This document shows positions 56,719-64,000 of a stretch of DNA of 64,000 nucleotides, piece after piece. Both the position numbers and the translations under genes were made by a program. The notes under the pieces were generated by a model. It made no database searches and had not been told where the DNA came from. It saw only the letters and a program-made list of their open reading frames with translations. This DNA is from Petrolisthes cinctipes (taxonomy: Eukaryota; Arthropoda; Malacostraca; Decapoda; Porcellanidae). Where the stretch lies: contig JAWQEG010000486.1 of assembly GCA_033782935.1 (NCBI GenBank), forward strand, positions 3,472,001-3,536,000, written 5' to 3'. How positions within the stretch are numbered: the first letter of the stretch is position 1; every line of letters begins with the position of its first letter.

Positions 56719-59480
56719 GGAGCCCTGCAGTTGGGGGTTCCCTGAAGGTTCTATTGTTCAATGCCAGGTCCATCCGAAACAAGTTTTTGGAACTGCGGGC
56801 CCTCGTTGCGACAGAGGAACCCGAGATGGTGGCCATAACGAAGTCATGGTTGAGAACCTCAGACAGAGATCTTGAAGGGGAATTCGTGATTCCAGGCTAC
56901 CAACTCTTCCACAAAGATAGAGAGGACAAAGGGGGTGGTGGTGTGCTGTTGTATGTAAAGAACTCCATCAAATCGATGACCTGCAACATCACATCGAACC
57001 ACGAGCTCCTTGGAGTTGACCTAGAAATAGGCACTGCAAAATACAGAACCCTGCTGCTTTATAGACCCCCTGGACAACTCAATGAGATGGACAGGGACCT
57101 ATACCAGTTGCTGGGTGAACTAGTGGATGGCAGGGTGTGCATCCTTATGGGGGACTTCAACACACATGTTGACTGGGAAACCAGAGAGCCCTCTGCCGAG
57201 AACACACCACTCTTGGAGTTTGTAAATGATGAATTCCTCACTCAATGGGTAAGGGAGCCAACAAGAGGTGCTAACATACTCGACTTGCTCCTCACCTCCG
57301 AGGATGACATCATTCAAGACCTCTCTGTAAACGAAGAAATAGGCGGAAGCGACCACAAGCTTATAAAATTTTCAGACAAGGTCCCTAATATGGAGACCGT
57401 GACCCCGGTGCATAGAAAATTAGACATGGGGAGAGCGAACTTTGCAGGTCTTCGTGAAGGCGTTGCTGAAATGGAACTAGAGGAGGGAGAGAGTGCTGAT
57501 GATCTGTGGAGGTCATTCTTGTCTTCCTTCATGGAACTTCAGTCGCGCTTTATTCCTCTGAAGGGAACAGGTCAGAAGTTCATTCAACCGAAGTGGTTTA
57601 ATCGGGAAATCCGTAACCTACTAAGGGAGAGGAGAACTGTGTATCGTCGAGCGAAGGCATCTGGGGACTTTGACGGCCATAGAAGACTGAATCGAAATGT
57701 GAAGTCCAAAATAAGGGTGGCCAAGCGTGCTGAGGAGGTCCGTGTGGCTAGACTCTGCAAAGAGAACCCCAAGGAGTTTTTCAGTTATGTGAATGGCCGT
57801 AAACCAATCGGATGCAGGATCGGTCCCTTGGTGAATGAGGATGGAGCATTGATGCACTCTGATGCAGAAAATGCTAACCTCTTAAATGAGTACTTCTCTT
57901 CAGTGTTCTCTGAGGAGAGTGGTCCCATTCCCGAACCTTTGGACTCCTTCAGTGAGAAGTTGGAGTCAATGGTCTTCACCCAAGAAGAAATCGAGAGAAA
58001 AATAACCGAATTAAAAGCAAACAAGTCCCCCGGTCCGGATGGGTTCTTACCTAGAGTGTTGAAAGAAGTGCATGGTGAAGTATCACGGCACCTGTGCATG
58101 GTCTTCAACAGGGTAATCCAGACTGGATGCGTTCCTAGAGACTGGCGTGAGGCAGAGGTGACTCCTATCTTCAAGAAGGGAGATGCTAGCCAACCGTCAA
58201 ACTACAGACCCATCAGTTTAACCTCGATAGTCTGTAAACTCATGGAGAGCATCATGGTGGACAAAATAACAGCACACTTAGAATCAAATTTGCTACTGAG
58301 GGGTTCCCAGCATGGGTTCCGGCAACACCGGTCATGCCTCACAAATCTGGTGGAATTCTTCCATTTTGTTTTCAGTGAGCACGATCGGGATAAAGCAGTC
58401 GATGTTGTCTACTTAGACTTTCAGAAAGCCTTTGACAAGGTGCCCCACCGTCGCCTCCTTCGGAAAGTGCGTGCACTGGGCATAGACGGAAATGTGGCAA
58501 ATTGGATAGAGAACTGGCTAAGTGACAGACGGCAGCGGGTGGTAGTGAATGGACAGGCTTCAGAGTGGGTGCCCGTTACTAGCGGTGTTCCCCAAGGTTC
58601 TGTTCTGGGACCACTACTGTTTATCATCTATGTTAATGACGTGGATGGTGACATGGTTGCCAAGATTTCCAAATTCGCCGATGATACTAAGCTTGGTATG
58701 AATGTCGCGAAAGAAGGAAATACTACCCGCTTACAAGAAGATCTTAGGAAGATCGGGGAGTGGTCTGACACGTGGCAAATGCCATTTAACGTGAACAAAT
58801 GCAAAGTTATGCATATAGGCCACAGAAACCCCCGAACAGAGTATAACCTTAAGGGCAATGCTCTCGTAAGCACTGATACTGAGAAAGACTTGGGTGTAAC
58901 TATCACCAGCGACCTCAAGTTCTCAAAGCAGTGTATTGAGGCTGAGAAGAAAGCCCAAAGGATGTTAGGGTACATAAAGCGACAGTTTGGATACCGGAAC
59001 AAGGAGATAGTACTTTGTCTGTACAATTCCCTTGTCCGACCGCACCTGGAGTATGCAGTCCAGTTTTGGAGTCCTTCTTACCGGAAGGATATCGCGAGAT
59101 TGGAACGAGTGCAAGCCAGGGCAACCAAACTTATACCCTCTCTTAGACACAAGAGCTATAAAGATCGGTTGGTAGAACTCGACCTGTTCTCTCTGGAAAC
59201 CCGGAGACTGCGTGGTCAGCTTATCGAAGTGTTTAAAATACTACGAGGCTTTGACAATGTAGACTACAGGGACATTTTCCAACTCAGTGAGGGCACAACC
59301 AGGAATCATGGCTACAAACTTGAACTGAAGCGATACAACCGTGATCTGTGTGGTAAATTCTTTACCTACAGCATCTGTGGTACTTGGAACGCGCTTCCTG
59401 CTGATGTAGTCAACAGCAACTCTGTGGATCAGTTCAAGTCCAGATTAGACAAAGCCTTAAACCACCGTCTAGGTGTTTAA
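56652..59480 (+). CDS. LINE ORF2: APE endonuclease and reverse transcriptase
   Basis: The frame opens after a TGA at 56649 and runs to TAA at 59478. It has no ATG before the conserved endonuclease start (LLFNARSIRNK at about 56748). The first in-frame ATG, at 56826, is already inside that domain, so the real product is probably made by -1 frameshift from ORF1. Residues below are counted from F-N-A-R-S with the TTG codon at 56754 as 1, which gives 908 aa. Endonuclease (about 1-210): N3, GGGGVLLYV, YRPP, GDFN (D134, N136), TRGANILDLLLT and SDH (D200, H201). The usual ITETW reads ITKSW, so the catalytic Glu is Lys30. Reverse transcriptase (about 425-690): SPGPDG, NYRPISLTS, GFRQHRSC, YLDFQKAFD (D555), GVPQGSVLGP and FADD (D643, D644), all intact. 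The C-terminal part (LVRPHLEYAVQFWSP, RLERVQARATK) is CR1-like. Role: target-primed reverse transcription. Confidence 0.92.
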   Translation, partial: DPEEGYPQHYQDNDQTGKRRSIGSPAVGGSLKVLLFNARSIRNKFLELRALVATEEPEMVAITKSWLRTSDRDLEGEFVIPGYQLFHKDREDKGGGGVLLYVKNSIKSMTCNITSNHELLGVDLEIGTAKYRTLLLYRPPGQLNEMDRDLYQLLGELVDGRVCILMGDFNTHVDWETREPSAENTPLLEFVNDEFLTQWVREPTRGANILDLLLTSEDDIIQDLSVNEEIGGSDHKLIKFSDKVPNMETVTPVHRKLDMGRANFAGLREGVAEMELEEGESADDLWRSFLSSFMELQSRFIPLKGTGQKFIQPKWFNREIRNLLRERRTVYRRAKASGDFDGHRRLNRNVKSKIRVAKRAEEVRVARLCKENPKEFFSYVNGRKPIGCRIGPLVNEDGALMHSDAENANLLNEYFSSVFSEESGPIPEPLDSFSEKLESMVFTQEEIERKITELKANKSPGPDGFLPRVLKEVHGEVSRHLCMVFNRVIQTGCVPRDWREAEVTPIFKKGDASQPSNYRPISLTSIVCKLMESIMVDKITAHLESNLLLRGSQHGFRQHRSCLTNLVEFFHFVFSEHDRDKAVDVVYLDFQKAFDKVPHRRLLRKVRALGIDGNVANWIENWLSDRRQRVVVNGQASEWVPVTSGVPQGSVLGPLLFIIYVNDVDGDMVAKISKFADDTKLGMNVAKEGNTTRLQEDLRKIGEWSDTWQMPFNVNKCKVMHIGHRNPRTEYNLKGNALVSTDTEKDLGVTITSDLKFSKQCIEAEKKAQRMLGYIKRQFGYRNKEIVLCLYNSLVRPHLEYAVQFWSPSYRKDIARLERVQARATKLIPSLRHKSYKDRLVELDLFSLETRRLRGQLIEVFKILRGFDNVDYRDIFQLSEGTTRNHGYKLELKRYNRDLCGKFFTYSICGTWNALPADVVNSNSVDQFKSRLDKALNHRLGV
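56700..56743 (+). promoter_or_regulatory. Candidate -1 ribosomal frameshift signal joining ORF1 to ORF2
   Basis: In the ORF1 frame the codons read CCG GGA AAC, so G-GGA-AAC at 56700-56706 fits the X-XXY-YYZ slippery heptamer with tRNAs on GGA and AAC. After a 10-nt spacer, AGGGAGCCC (56717-56725) can pair with GGGTTCCCT (56735-56743): nine base pairs, one of them G-U, around a 9-nt loop. A U-G pair at 56716/56744 would shorten the spacer to 9 nt. The stem includes part of the ORF1 TAG. Slipping back one base would continue with CGA AGG AGT in the ORF2 frame. Signal geometry is seen in the sequence; activity is inferred. Confidence 0.72.
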
Positions 59481-59624
59481 GCCGTTGTGCGAGTGTTCCT
59501 TGATGGTTTCACATGACACATTCGAGGACGGTCACCTACTTGCGCAACTAAACCCACAGGTACCCTCTTTGTATGGATCGTAAGGTCCCTTAGGGTACTT
59601 CTTTTCCTTGTAACTCCTTGTAAC
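59481..59624 (+). other. LINE 3' UTR and terminal repeats
   Basis: About 145 bp separates the ORF2 stop from the TC run. It contains the short complementary pair GGTCCCTTAGGGTAC and ends with two copies of CTTGTAACTC (59607-59616 and 59617-59626). In related LINEs the 3' UTR hairpin and terminal repeats are what the reverse transcriptase recognises; that role here is inferred. Confidence 0.7.
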
Positions 59625-59645
59625 TCTCTCTCTCTCTCTCTCTCT
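59624..59645 (+). repeat. (TC)10 run at the LINE 3' boundary
   Basis: About ten CT/TC units follow directly on the last CTTGTAACTC unit. They have the same orientation as the (TC)13 at 54584-54609, so either the element ends in TC or both runs are halves of a split target. Confidence 0.9.
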
Positions 59646-59850
59646 TATTACCTGACAAACGTTGTGAGTGCATAAGGGTTATTGTTCCATTCTTAGGTGT
59701 GAGAGTTTTGGACAGTTCAGCATGGTAGGATAGACAGCAGTTGATTTGTCTGTGAATTATTGAGACATAGAGTTAGAGATAGTATTAGTAATCCCAGCAA
59801 ACACAGGTATATTGGATTTGTGATGGCCCCGTATCGTTTTTCCTTTACAA
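59646..59850. other. Intergenic stretch with no recognised gene
   Basis: AT-rich sequence between the LINE tail and the 177-bp duplication. I see no conserved coding segment, RNA gene or satellite unit in it. Confidence 0.6.
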
Positions 59851-60199
59851 TACATATCGGACCAATGATTGCAAACCACAGGGCCAGCATTGATCCATTA
59901 TCCGTTTGCACACTGGGCCAGTAACGGGCATACATTGAAACTATTGTTGACCAATTATCTACTTCCATTATTGTTCCAGTATCCATTATCAAGTATGTAT
60001 TGGCCCGATATTGGAACAATATTACATTACATATCAGACAAATGATTGCAAACCACTGGGCCAGCATTGATCCGTTATCCGTTTGCACACTGGGCCAGTA
60101 ACGGGCATACATTGAAACTATTGTTGACCAATTATCTACTTCCATTATTGTTCCAGTATCCATTATCAAGTATGTATTGGCCCGATATTGGAACAATAT
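59851..60199. repeat. Tandem duplication of a 177-bp unit rich in TGGCCC/GGGCCA
   Basis: Copy 1 is 59851-60027 and copy 2 is 60028-60199 (slightly short). They differ at about four positions, all within the first 60 bp. Each unit contains GGGCCAGCATTG, CTGGGCCAGTAACGGGC and TTGGCCCGATATTGG. It shows no resemblance to the large satellite despite the equal length. Because 177 is a multiple of 3, a minus-strand frame repeats a 59-residue string through both copies; I regard that frame as accidental. Confidence 0.92.
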
Positions 60200-60357
60200 C
60201 ATGATACCAATTCAGTTTAAACTGTGGATTCTTCATTTATATCCTATTCTGGTCATCCATTATAAATGTATTGGGTAGGTACTGGGCCAATGAAAGATAC
60301 ACAATATATTTTTCGTTATGGAATACCATTTATTTTCCAATGTTCATACAATACATT
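60200..60357. other. AT-rich stretch, no gene seen
   Basis: Contains another TACTGGGCCAATG close to the motif in the neighbouring 177-bp units, so it may be diverged sequence from the same element. There is no coding signal. Confidence 0.5.
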
Positions 60358-60677
60358 GTTACTCAAAACTATACTCACAAAATTACAGGGTGAAGCCCTG
60401 ACAAGATATTTATCTAATTTCCATATGTATTTTTCCCCAAAATAAAATATTAATTTCAGACATGAAAGCCAAATCCATTACCGTGGGCTAACGATCGAAC
60501 ACTTCAAAATCAACCCCACCCTCCCACATTTGAAGAGTTCGATCGTTCGCCCACAGTAATGCATTTGGCTTTCACGTCTGAAATTAACCTTTCATTTTTG
60601 GGAATTTGGGGGGGAAATAAGATTAATATCATGTCAGGACTTCATCTTGTAATTATATCTGTATAGTTTTGAATAAC
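60358..60677. mobile_element. Long imperfect palindrome, MITE/foldback-like
   Basis: The left arm 60358-60508 is the imperfect reverse complement of the right arm 60529-60677, around a 20-nt loop. The inner 59 bp are the best matched, with about five mismatches; this includes AACGATCGAAC against GTTCGATCGTT. The outer parts (TCAAAACTATAC, CCCTGACA against TGTCAGGAC) still align with small gaps. Arms of about 150 bp with a short loop and no coding capacity suit a non-autonomous foldback DNA element. I could not identify a target-site duplication. A 30-base piece of the left arm recurs at 61807-61836. Confidence 0.8.
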
Positions 60678-60975
60678 CATTTATAGCTATTATTCAACAC
60701 ATACATGATAATGCAATTTTTTTGTTATCAATCATTACAATTGCTAATTTTTCTCAGAATTCTTGCAATACCGTCATGAGGCTGGCTACTACTTGGAACT
60801 ATCACTGTCCATTGAACCACAATTACCAAAATACATCACACACATTCTATGAAAATAATAAAATACATACAAGAATTACTTCTCCAAAATCACCAACTTT
60901 TTGTAAATGTAAATGAGTTTATGTATCACAGTGTCATGTAATACTGAAACATCACCATGAATAGTATCCACTATA
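60678..60975. other. AT-rich intergenic stretch, no gene seen
   Basis: No conserved coding signal, RNA gene or strong repeat was recognised. A plus-strand frame at 60722-60916 is low in complexity and lacks features of a real protein. Confidence 0.5.
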
Positions 60976-61209
60976 TATCACTTCTGCAGATACAAGTACC
61001 GTAACTGAAAATAACACTTCTTCGGTGATAAGATCAAAACAGTTAACTATATTCTGATATAATTAAGTATAATCCACTTTTGCAGATACAAGTAACTAAA
61101 CATTACACTTCTTTGGTGATAACATCACAGCAGTAAACATTATTTGGTGTAAGTATAATCCACTTCTGGAAATACAAATAACTAAAAATAATAATTAATG
61201 CACTGGTAA
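60976..61209. repeat. Degenerate ~86-96-bp tandem repeat, about 2.5 units
   Basis: The phrase CACTTCTGCAGATACAAGTA at 60979 recurs as CACTTTTGCAGATACAAGTA at 61075 and CACTTCTGGAAATACAAATA at 61161. The companion phrase ACACTTCTTTGGTGATAA lies between them. A further partial unit is at 61664 (CACTTATGCAGATAAAAATA). Divergence between units is high, so this is an old array. Confidence 0.75.
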
Positions 61210-61414
61210 TAACAAGTTACGGTAAATATTGAATGAATTACCGTTATTGCGTAAGGTTTTTCTACCTTCATTACCCACTTATTTAGACCATTCTAAGACT
61301 ATTTTCTTCTATGGCATTTCCTCTGCAAATGCCCCATTTCCAAAATAGGGCATATTCAAATGGGGCACTTTGAAATTAGCCTGACCTTACCTGACCTAAC
61401 CTAGACCGCATCAG
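61210..61414. other. Intergenic stretch, no gene seen
   Basis: AT-rich sequence with the small TGCCCCATTT/AAATGGGGCA inverted repeat near its right end and a CCTTACCTGACCTAACCTAG stretch. No coding or RNA gene was recognised. Confidence 0.5.
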
Positions 61415-61487
61415 ACTACCGGGACATAACCTGGGCAGACTGCCGGAACCTAACCTGGGCAAACTACCCGGAAATAATCGTGATAAA
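61415..61487. repeat. 24-bp tandem repeat, about 2.5 units
   Basis: Units begin at 61415 (ACTACCGGGACATAACCTGG), 61439 (ACTGCCGGAACCTAACCTGG) and 61463 (ACTACCCGG, partial). It sits in a locally GC-richer patch of otherwise AT-rich DNA. Just upstream, at 61333-61369, TGCCCCATTT and AAATGGGGCA form a small inverted repeat. Confidence 0.75.
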
Positions 61488-61806
61488 GTACAATAAATGA
61501 CTTGGGCAAAATACTGGGACTCAGCCGGATCTGGCAACACTGCTGCTAAACGGTAATTCTTTCAATAAATACCCAAGTTACCCTATGAAAAATATTTTAG
61601 TACAGTATTCGCATATACCCCTTAAGAATAGGAAATGGGGTGTTGATAATGATTAGTATAAGCCACTTATGCAGATAAAAATAACTAATATTAATGACAC
61701 TGCTTTGCTAATGAGCTAATAATGCAGATCATAAGTTGTATCAATCATATTCACATGCCTTTTTTAAATTGGTTAACAAAAGAAAATAGATATCAAATAA
61801 ATATCA
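61488..61806. other. Intergenic stretch with one diverged repeat unit
   Basis: Contains the partial ~90-bp-family unit at about 61650-61720 and otherwise nothing recognisable. Confidence 0.5.
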
Positions 61807-61952
61807 AAAATAAAATATTATTTTCAGACATGAAAGTAACTAAACATTACGTTCTTTGGTGATAACATCACAGCAGTAAACATTATTTGGCGTAAGTATA
61901 ATCCACTTCTGGAAATACAAATAACTAAAAATAATAATTAATGCATTGGTAA
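61807..61952. repeat. Chimeric repeat block: foldback fragment fused to a copy of 61092-61209
   Basis: 61807-61836 matches 60439-60468 of the foldback left arm with one mismatch in 30. Directly at the join, 61836-61952 matches 61092-61209 (117 against 118 bp, a few differences and one indel), running from GTAACTAAACATTAC to AATGCATTGGTAA. Two separately located neighbours have thus been joined end to end. Confidence 0.85.
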
Positions 61953-62326
61953 GACAGCAAATTGTTTGCGATATCCATATATAAATGTCATTATTGACCA
62001 GTGTGTGTGTGTGTGTCTGCATTCAGCCTGTTGTGTACATGTGCAGCCTGTGTGTACAGTCCCTAGCCACCCTGAGTCGAAGCCCAAAATTTGGAGCATG
62101 CGGTTTTTGTAAGACAGCCCACTAAAAGCCTCCTTTGGTTCGAAATGTGTGTGGCTGGTGATGGTTTGGGTGGACTGTCATCCAGAAACCGCCTGCTTCA
62201 GATCTTGGGCTTAGACTCATGTGGGTTAAGGATTATTGTGTACTGTACGCACGTATTGGCCTGTGTGTGTGTGTGTACGTGGACTGTATATGTATGAAGA
62301 AACATATTATATTTTAATATCATTGT
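61953..62326. other. Non-coding flank of the transposase with (GT)n runs and a foldback
   Basis: Short (GT)n tracts lie at about 62001-62016 and 62261-62274. 62073-62109 is the inverted repeat of 62183-62219: 31 of 37 positions match with no gaps, core GCGGTTT against AAACCGC. Weaker pairing extends inward (GACAGCCCA against TGGACTGTC) and outward (GTGTGTACAGT against ACTGTACGCAC). This lies 3' of the transposase frame and may be its subterminal region. I could not place a clear CACTA terminus. Confidence 0.65.
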
Positions 62327-64000
62327 TCACTGGCCATGTCCAGTATGCAAAAGGGGGAATGCTACTGTGCCATTTCTGTGTGGGAACAATACATATTTAC
62401 ATTCTATATCTTTCACATGGCATGATTTCAAACTGCCACTCAGATTGTTAACAATATATATTCCTAGAGTCCCAGAACTAATTGGGTATTCATATAAATG
62501 TGAATATTTCCTGTATTCTTTATACAATATCATAATGTCCGACTCATCTTCATATTTCACAATGTTTTGTACTACTCCAATTTGATTATTAATCATTACT
62601 CCTCCATTAACAAAATTTGTTTTAATACAAAACCCTTCTAAAAGGATTTCCTTGAACTGTTGTTGTCGGCCTTCCTTAAGTAGAGGTCCATGAAAATGGC
62701 TTTGCTTCAGTACTGGTTCTTGAATGATTTTAGGCACTAATCTAGAGTTGTAAGTACGCTCATACATTCTGTTGATCACTTGATTTAAGGCACAGTTTGG
62801 CTTCCTAAGCATTTTTTTAATCATGCCTAAATGATTCTCAAAGGAGAATGCAGAAAATCTCTTTAGAGACCCATACTTTGCAATGTCATCTGGAAGATGA
62901 ATCAAATCATGAAAATTGTATACTAGATACCTGGGGCCATACAAATCAGAACAATGATTCACAAAGGCAAATAATAACTTCCTTGCATTTGCAGCATTTT
63001 CAGGGGCATTTTCTTTTGACATTAAGGTTACAGCAACACTAAGCAAGAGAAAATTCTTCTATACACCAGAATTTATGTTGCCTGCTAAACAAACTGGGCC
63101 AGTGTATAGGAGGAAGCTACGAAATTCTGTAGCCTTGAATCTATCTACATTATCGAGTGAACGTGGCTTTCTGGCAAATTCATCAGGCATGTAGGCCTAT
63201 GGAGATATTTCTTCAAGAATTGCAGAAATCTGATTTTTGCATGCTGTGCCAATACGTACAGGTAATGGGCCTTTTAGCCACAAATATAGAAGTTTCTTCA
63301 TCACACCCAAGTAAAGAAGGTGCATTGGATCAAGCACAAACTGTGACACCATACCAATATTAAGAGCTGACAGAGGTGATACAGCTTTTTGATGCCTTTT
63401 GTAATTCACAGTTACAAAATCATTATCAGTTCTCAATGGAGCATTTAAATCAGGAAATGTCATAGTTTGCAAATATACACCTTCCTGTGTACAACGTTCA
63501 CATCCAAAATATCCATTATGTGATGTAATGCACTTAAGAAACTGACGTGCAGGTGCGTCACAAATGAAGCAATGAACCTTTACCACATATAATTTGTCAA
63601 AGGCTTTATATCCACTCTGCAGCTCCTCCAGTTCTGCAATTAGTTTTTTTAAGTAATCATGAACATTATTTGGTTTGGAATTTCCATAAAATAGACCAAC
63701 AACAAATGGATATGAAAGTAAAATATTTTCACTACAAAATTCAACCAGAATGGGCCAAAATTGTTTGTTGGAGCTTTTATGGAGAGGAATCCCATCACAG
63801 TTAATTTTTAATAACAAGACAGACTGGATATTAGACAACACTGACTGTGGTGTTGCTTCAAAAAAGTCCTGAATAGCATTTTTAAGGCCAAAATGGTAAT
63901 ATTGTCCCCCACAAAGTTTTTCTATGTACTTTGAGGCATTCCTAGGAGTTCTGCATAACGTTCTTGGATCAGCAGGCAATGTTTCACAAGAATTACTATT
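62327..64000 (-). pseudogene. EnSpm/CACTA-like (CMC) transposase, 5'-partial, two in-frame stops
   Basis: One reading frame runs from the window edge (64000) to TGA at 62327, 558 codons, interrupted by TAG at 63199-63197 and TAG at 63061-63059. Conserved sequence continues in the same frame across both stops, so these are point nonsense changes, not introns or frameshifts. Seen in order: LPADPRTLCRTPRN, GGQYYHFGL, INCDGIPLHKSS (Asp at 63796), ICDAPARQFLKC (Asp at 63559), a Cys-x2-Cys in [28 protein letters not shown] and [16 protein letters not shown] spanning the gap, NFHDLIHLPDDI, and FSFENHLG (Glu at 62839). The two Asp and the Glu are candidates for the catalytic triad. This domain series belongs to animal EnSpm-like transposases. 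The N-terminus lies beyond the window. The stops make it an inactive relic, though a recent one. Confidence 0.85.

Larger units (their letters stand above)
54584..59645 (+). mobile_element. CR1-clade non-LTR retrotransposon, apparently near full length
   Basis: The element carries an ORF1 with an N-terminal Cys motif, coiled coil and SGNH-esterase-like domain, then an ORF2 with an APE-type endonuclease, a reverse transcriptase with FADD and a CR1-like C-terminus. No RNase H is seen. There is no poly(A) tail. The 3' end is two 10-bp units (CTTGTAACTC at 59607 and 59617) running into (TC)n, in keeping with CR1/L2 elements that end in short tandem repeats. Both frames are free of stops and frameshifts, so this is a young copy, although one endonuclease catalytic residue is changed. 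The outer limits given include the flanking TC runs, which may be target DNA. Confidence 0.88.

Noticed and set aside
56761..56826. ORF2 start by reinitiation at the first ATG after the ORF1 stop
   Set aside because: The ATG at 56761 is out of frame, and the one at 56826 would remove the conserved N-terminal endonuclease motif.
59717..60202. 161-residue minus-strand frame with an internal repeat
   Set aside because: Produced by the 177-bp tandem duplication (59 codons per unit) with no conserved domain.
61380..61460. Arthropod telomere-type CCTAA repeats (CCTAACCTAG, AACCTAACC)
   Set aside because: Only isolated, imperfect copies inside a 24-bp repeat; no array.
62115..62130. CACTAAAAG at about 62120 as a CACTA terminus of the EnSpm element
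   Set aside because: It lies inside the foldback region, and no matching inverted terminus is available within the window.

Overview
The window is eukaryotic, almost certainly from an invertebrate animal and perhaps an arthropod (low confidence). It has no operons or bacterial genes. It holds a very large satellite array, one nearly full-length CR1-type LINE with SGNH-esterase ORF1, and a piece of an animal-type EnSpm/CACTA transposase. There is no recognisable host protein-coding gene. Almost every open reading frame in the first 54.5 kb is a by-product of the satellite.

Layout. (1) 1-54530: one AT-rich satellite with a 176/177-bp monomer. Orientation flips once, near 24402: 1-24402 reads as the reverse complement of 24405-54530. 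Each monomer is two diverged half-units of about 88 bp (89 + 88 in a representative copy, about 61% identical with no gaps). Two shortened forms, lacking about 30 bp of one half or about 18 bp of the other, are interspersed up to about 44.7 kb. I did not see them in the last 10 kb. Larger duplications (637, 1030, 1932, 4403 and 5692 bp spacings, and others) give a patchy higher-order structure. (2) 54531-55467: a 53-bp spacer, a (TC)13 run and a probable LINE 5' UTR. (3) 55468-59480: LINE ORF1 and ORF2. (4) 59481-59645: the LINE 3' UTR, two 10-bp terminal repeats and a (TC)n run. (5) 59646-62326: AT-rich repeat-derived DNA with a 177-bp tandem duplication, two foldback structures, a degenerate ~90-bp repeat and a chimeric duplicated block. 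(6) 62327-64000, minus strand: an EnSpm/CACTA-like transposase reading frame cut by the window edge and broken by two in-frame TAG codons.

The most interesting signal is in the LINE. ORF2 has no usable ATG before its conserved N-terminal endonuclease motif and overlaps ORF1 in the -1 frame. The overlap contains GGGAAAC in the correct phase, followed after 9-10 nt by a 9-bp stem-loop spanning the ORF1 stop codon. That is the layout of a programmed -1 ribosomal frameshift and would give an ORF1-ORF2 fusion of about 1337 residues. The same copy has lysine where the catalytic glutamate of the endonuclease is expected. It is flanked on both sides by (TC)n in the same orientation, which suggests insertion into a TC microsatellite at the edge of the satellite array.
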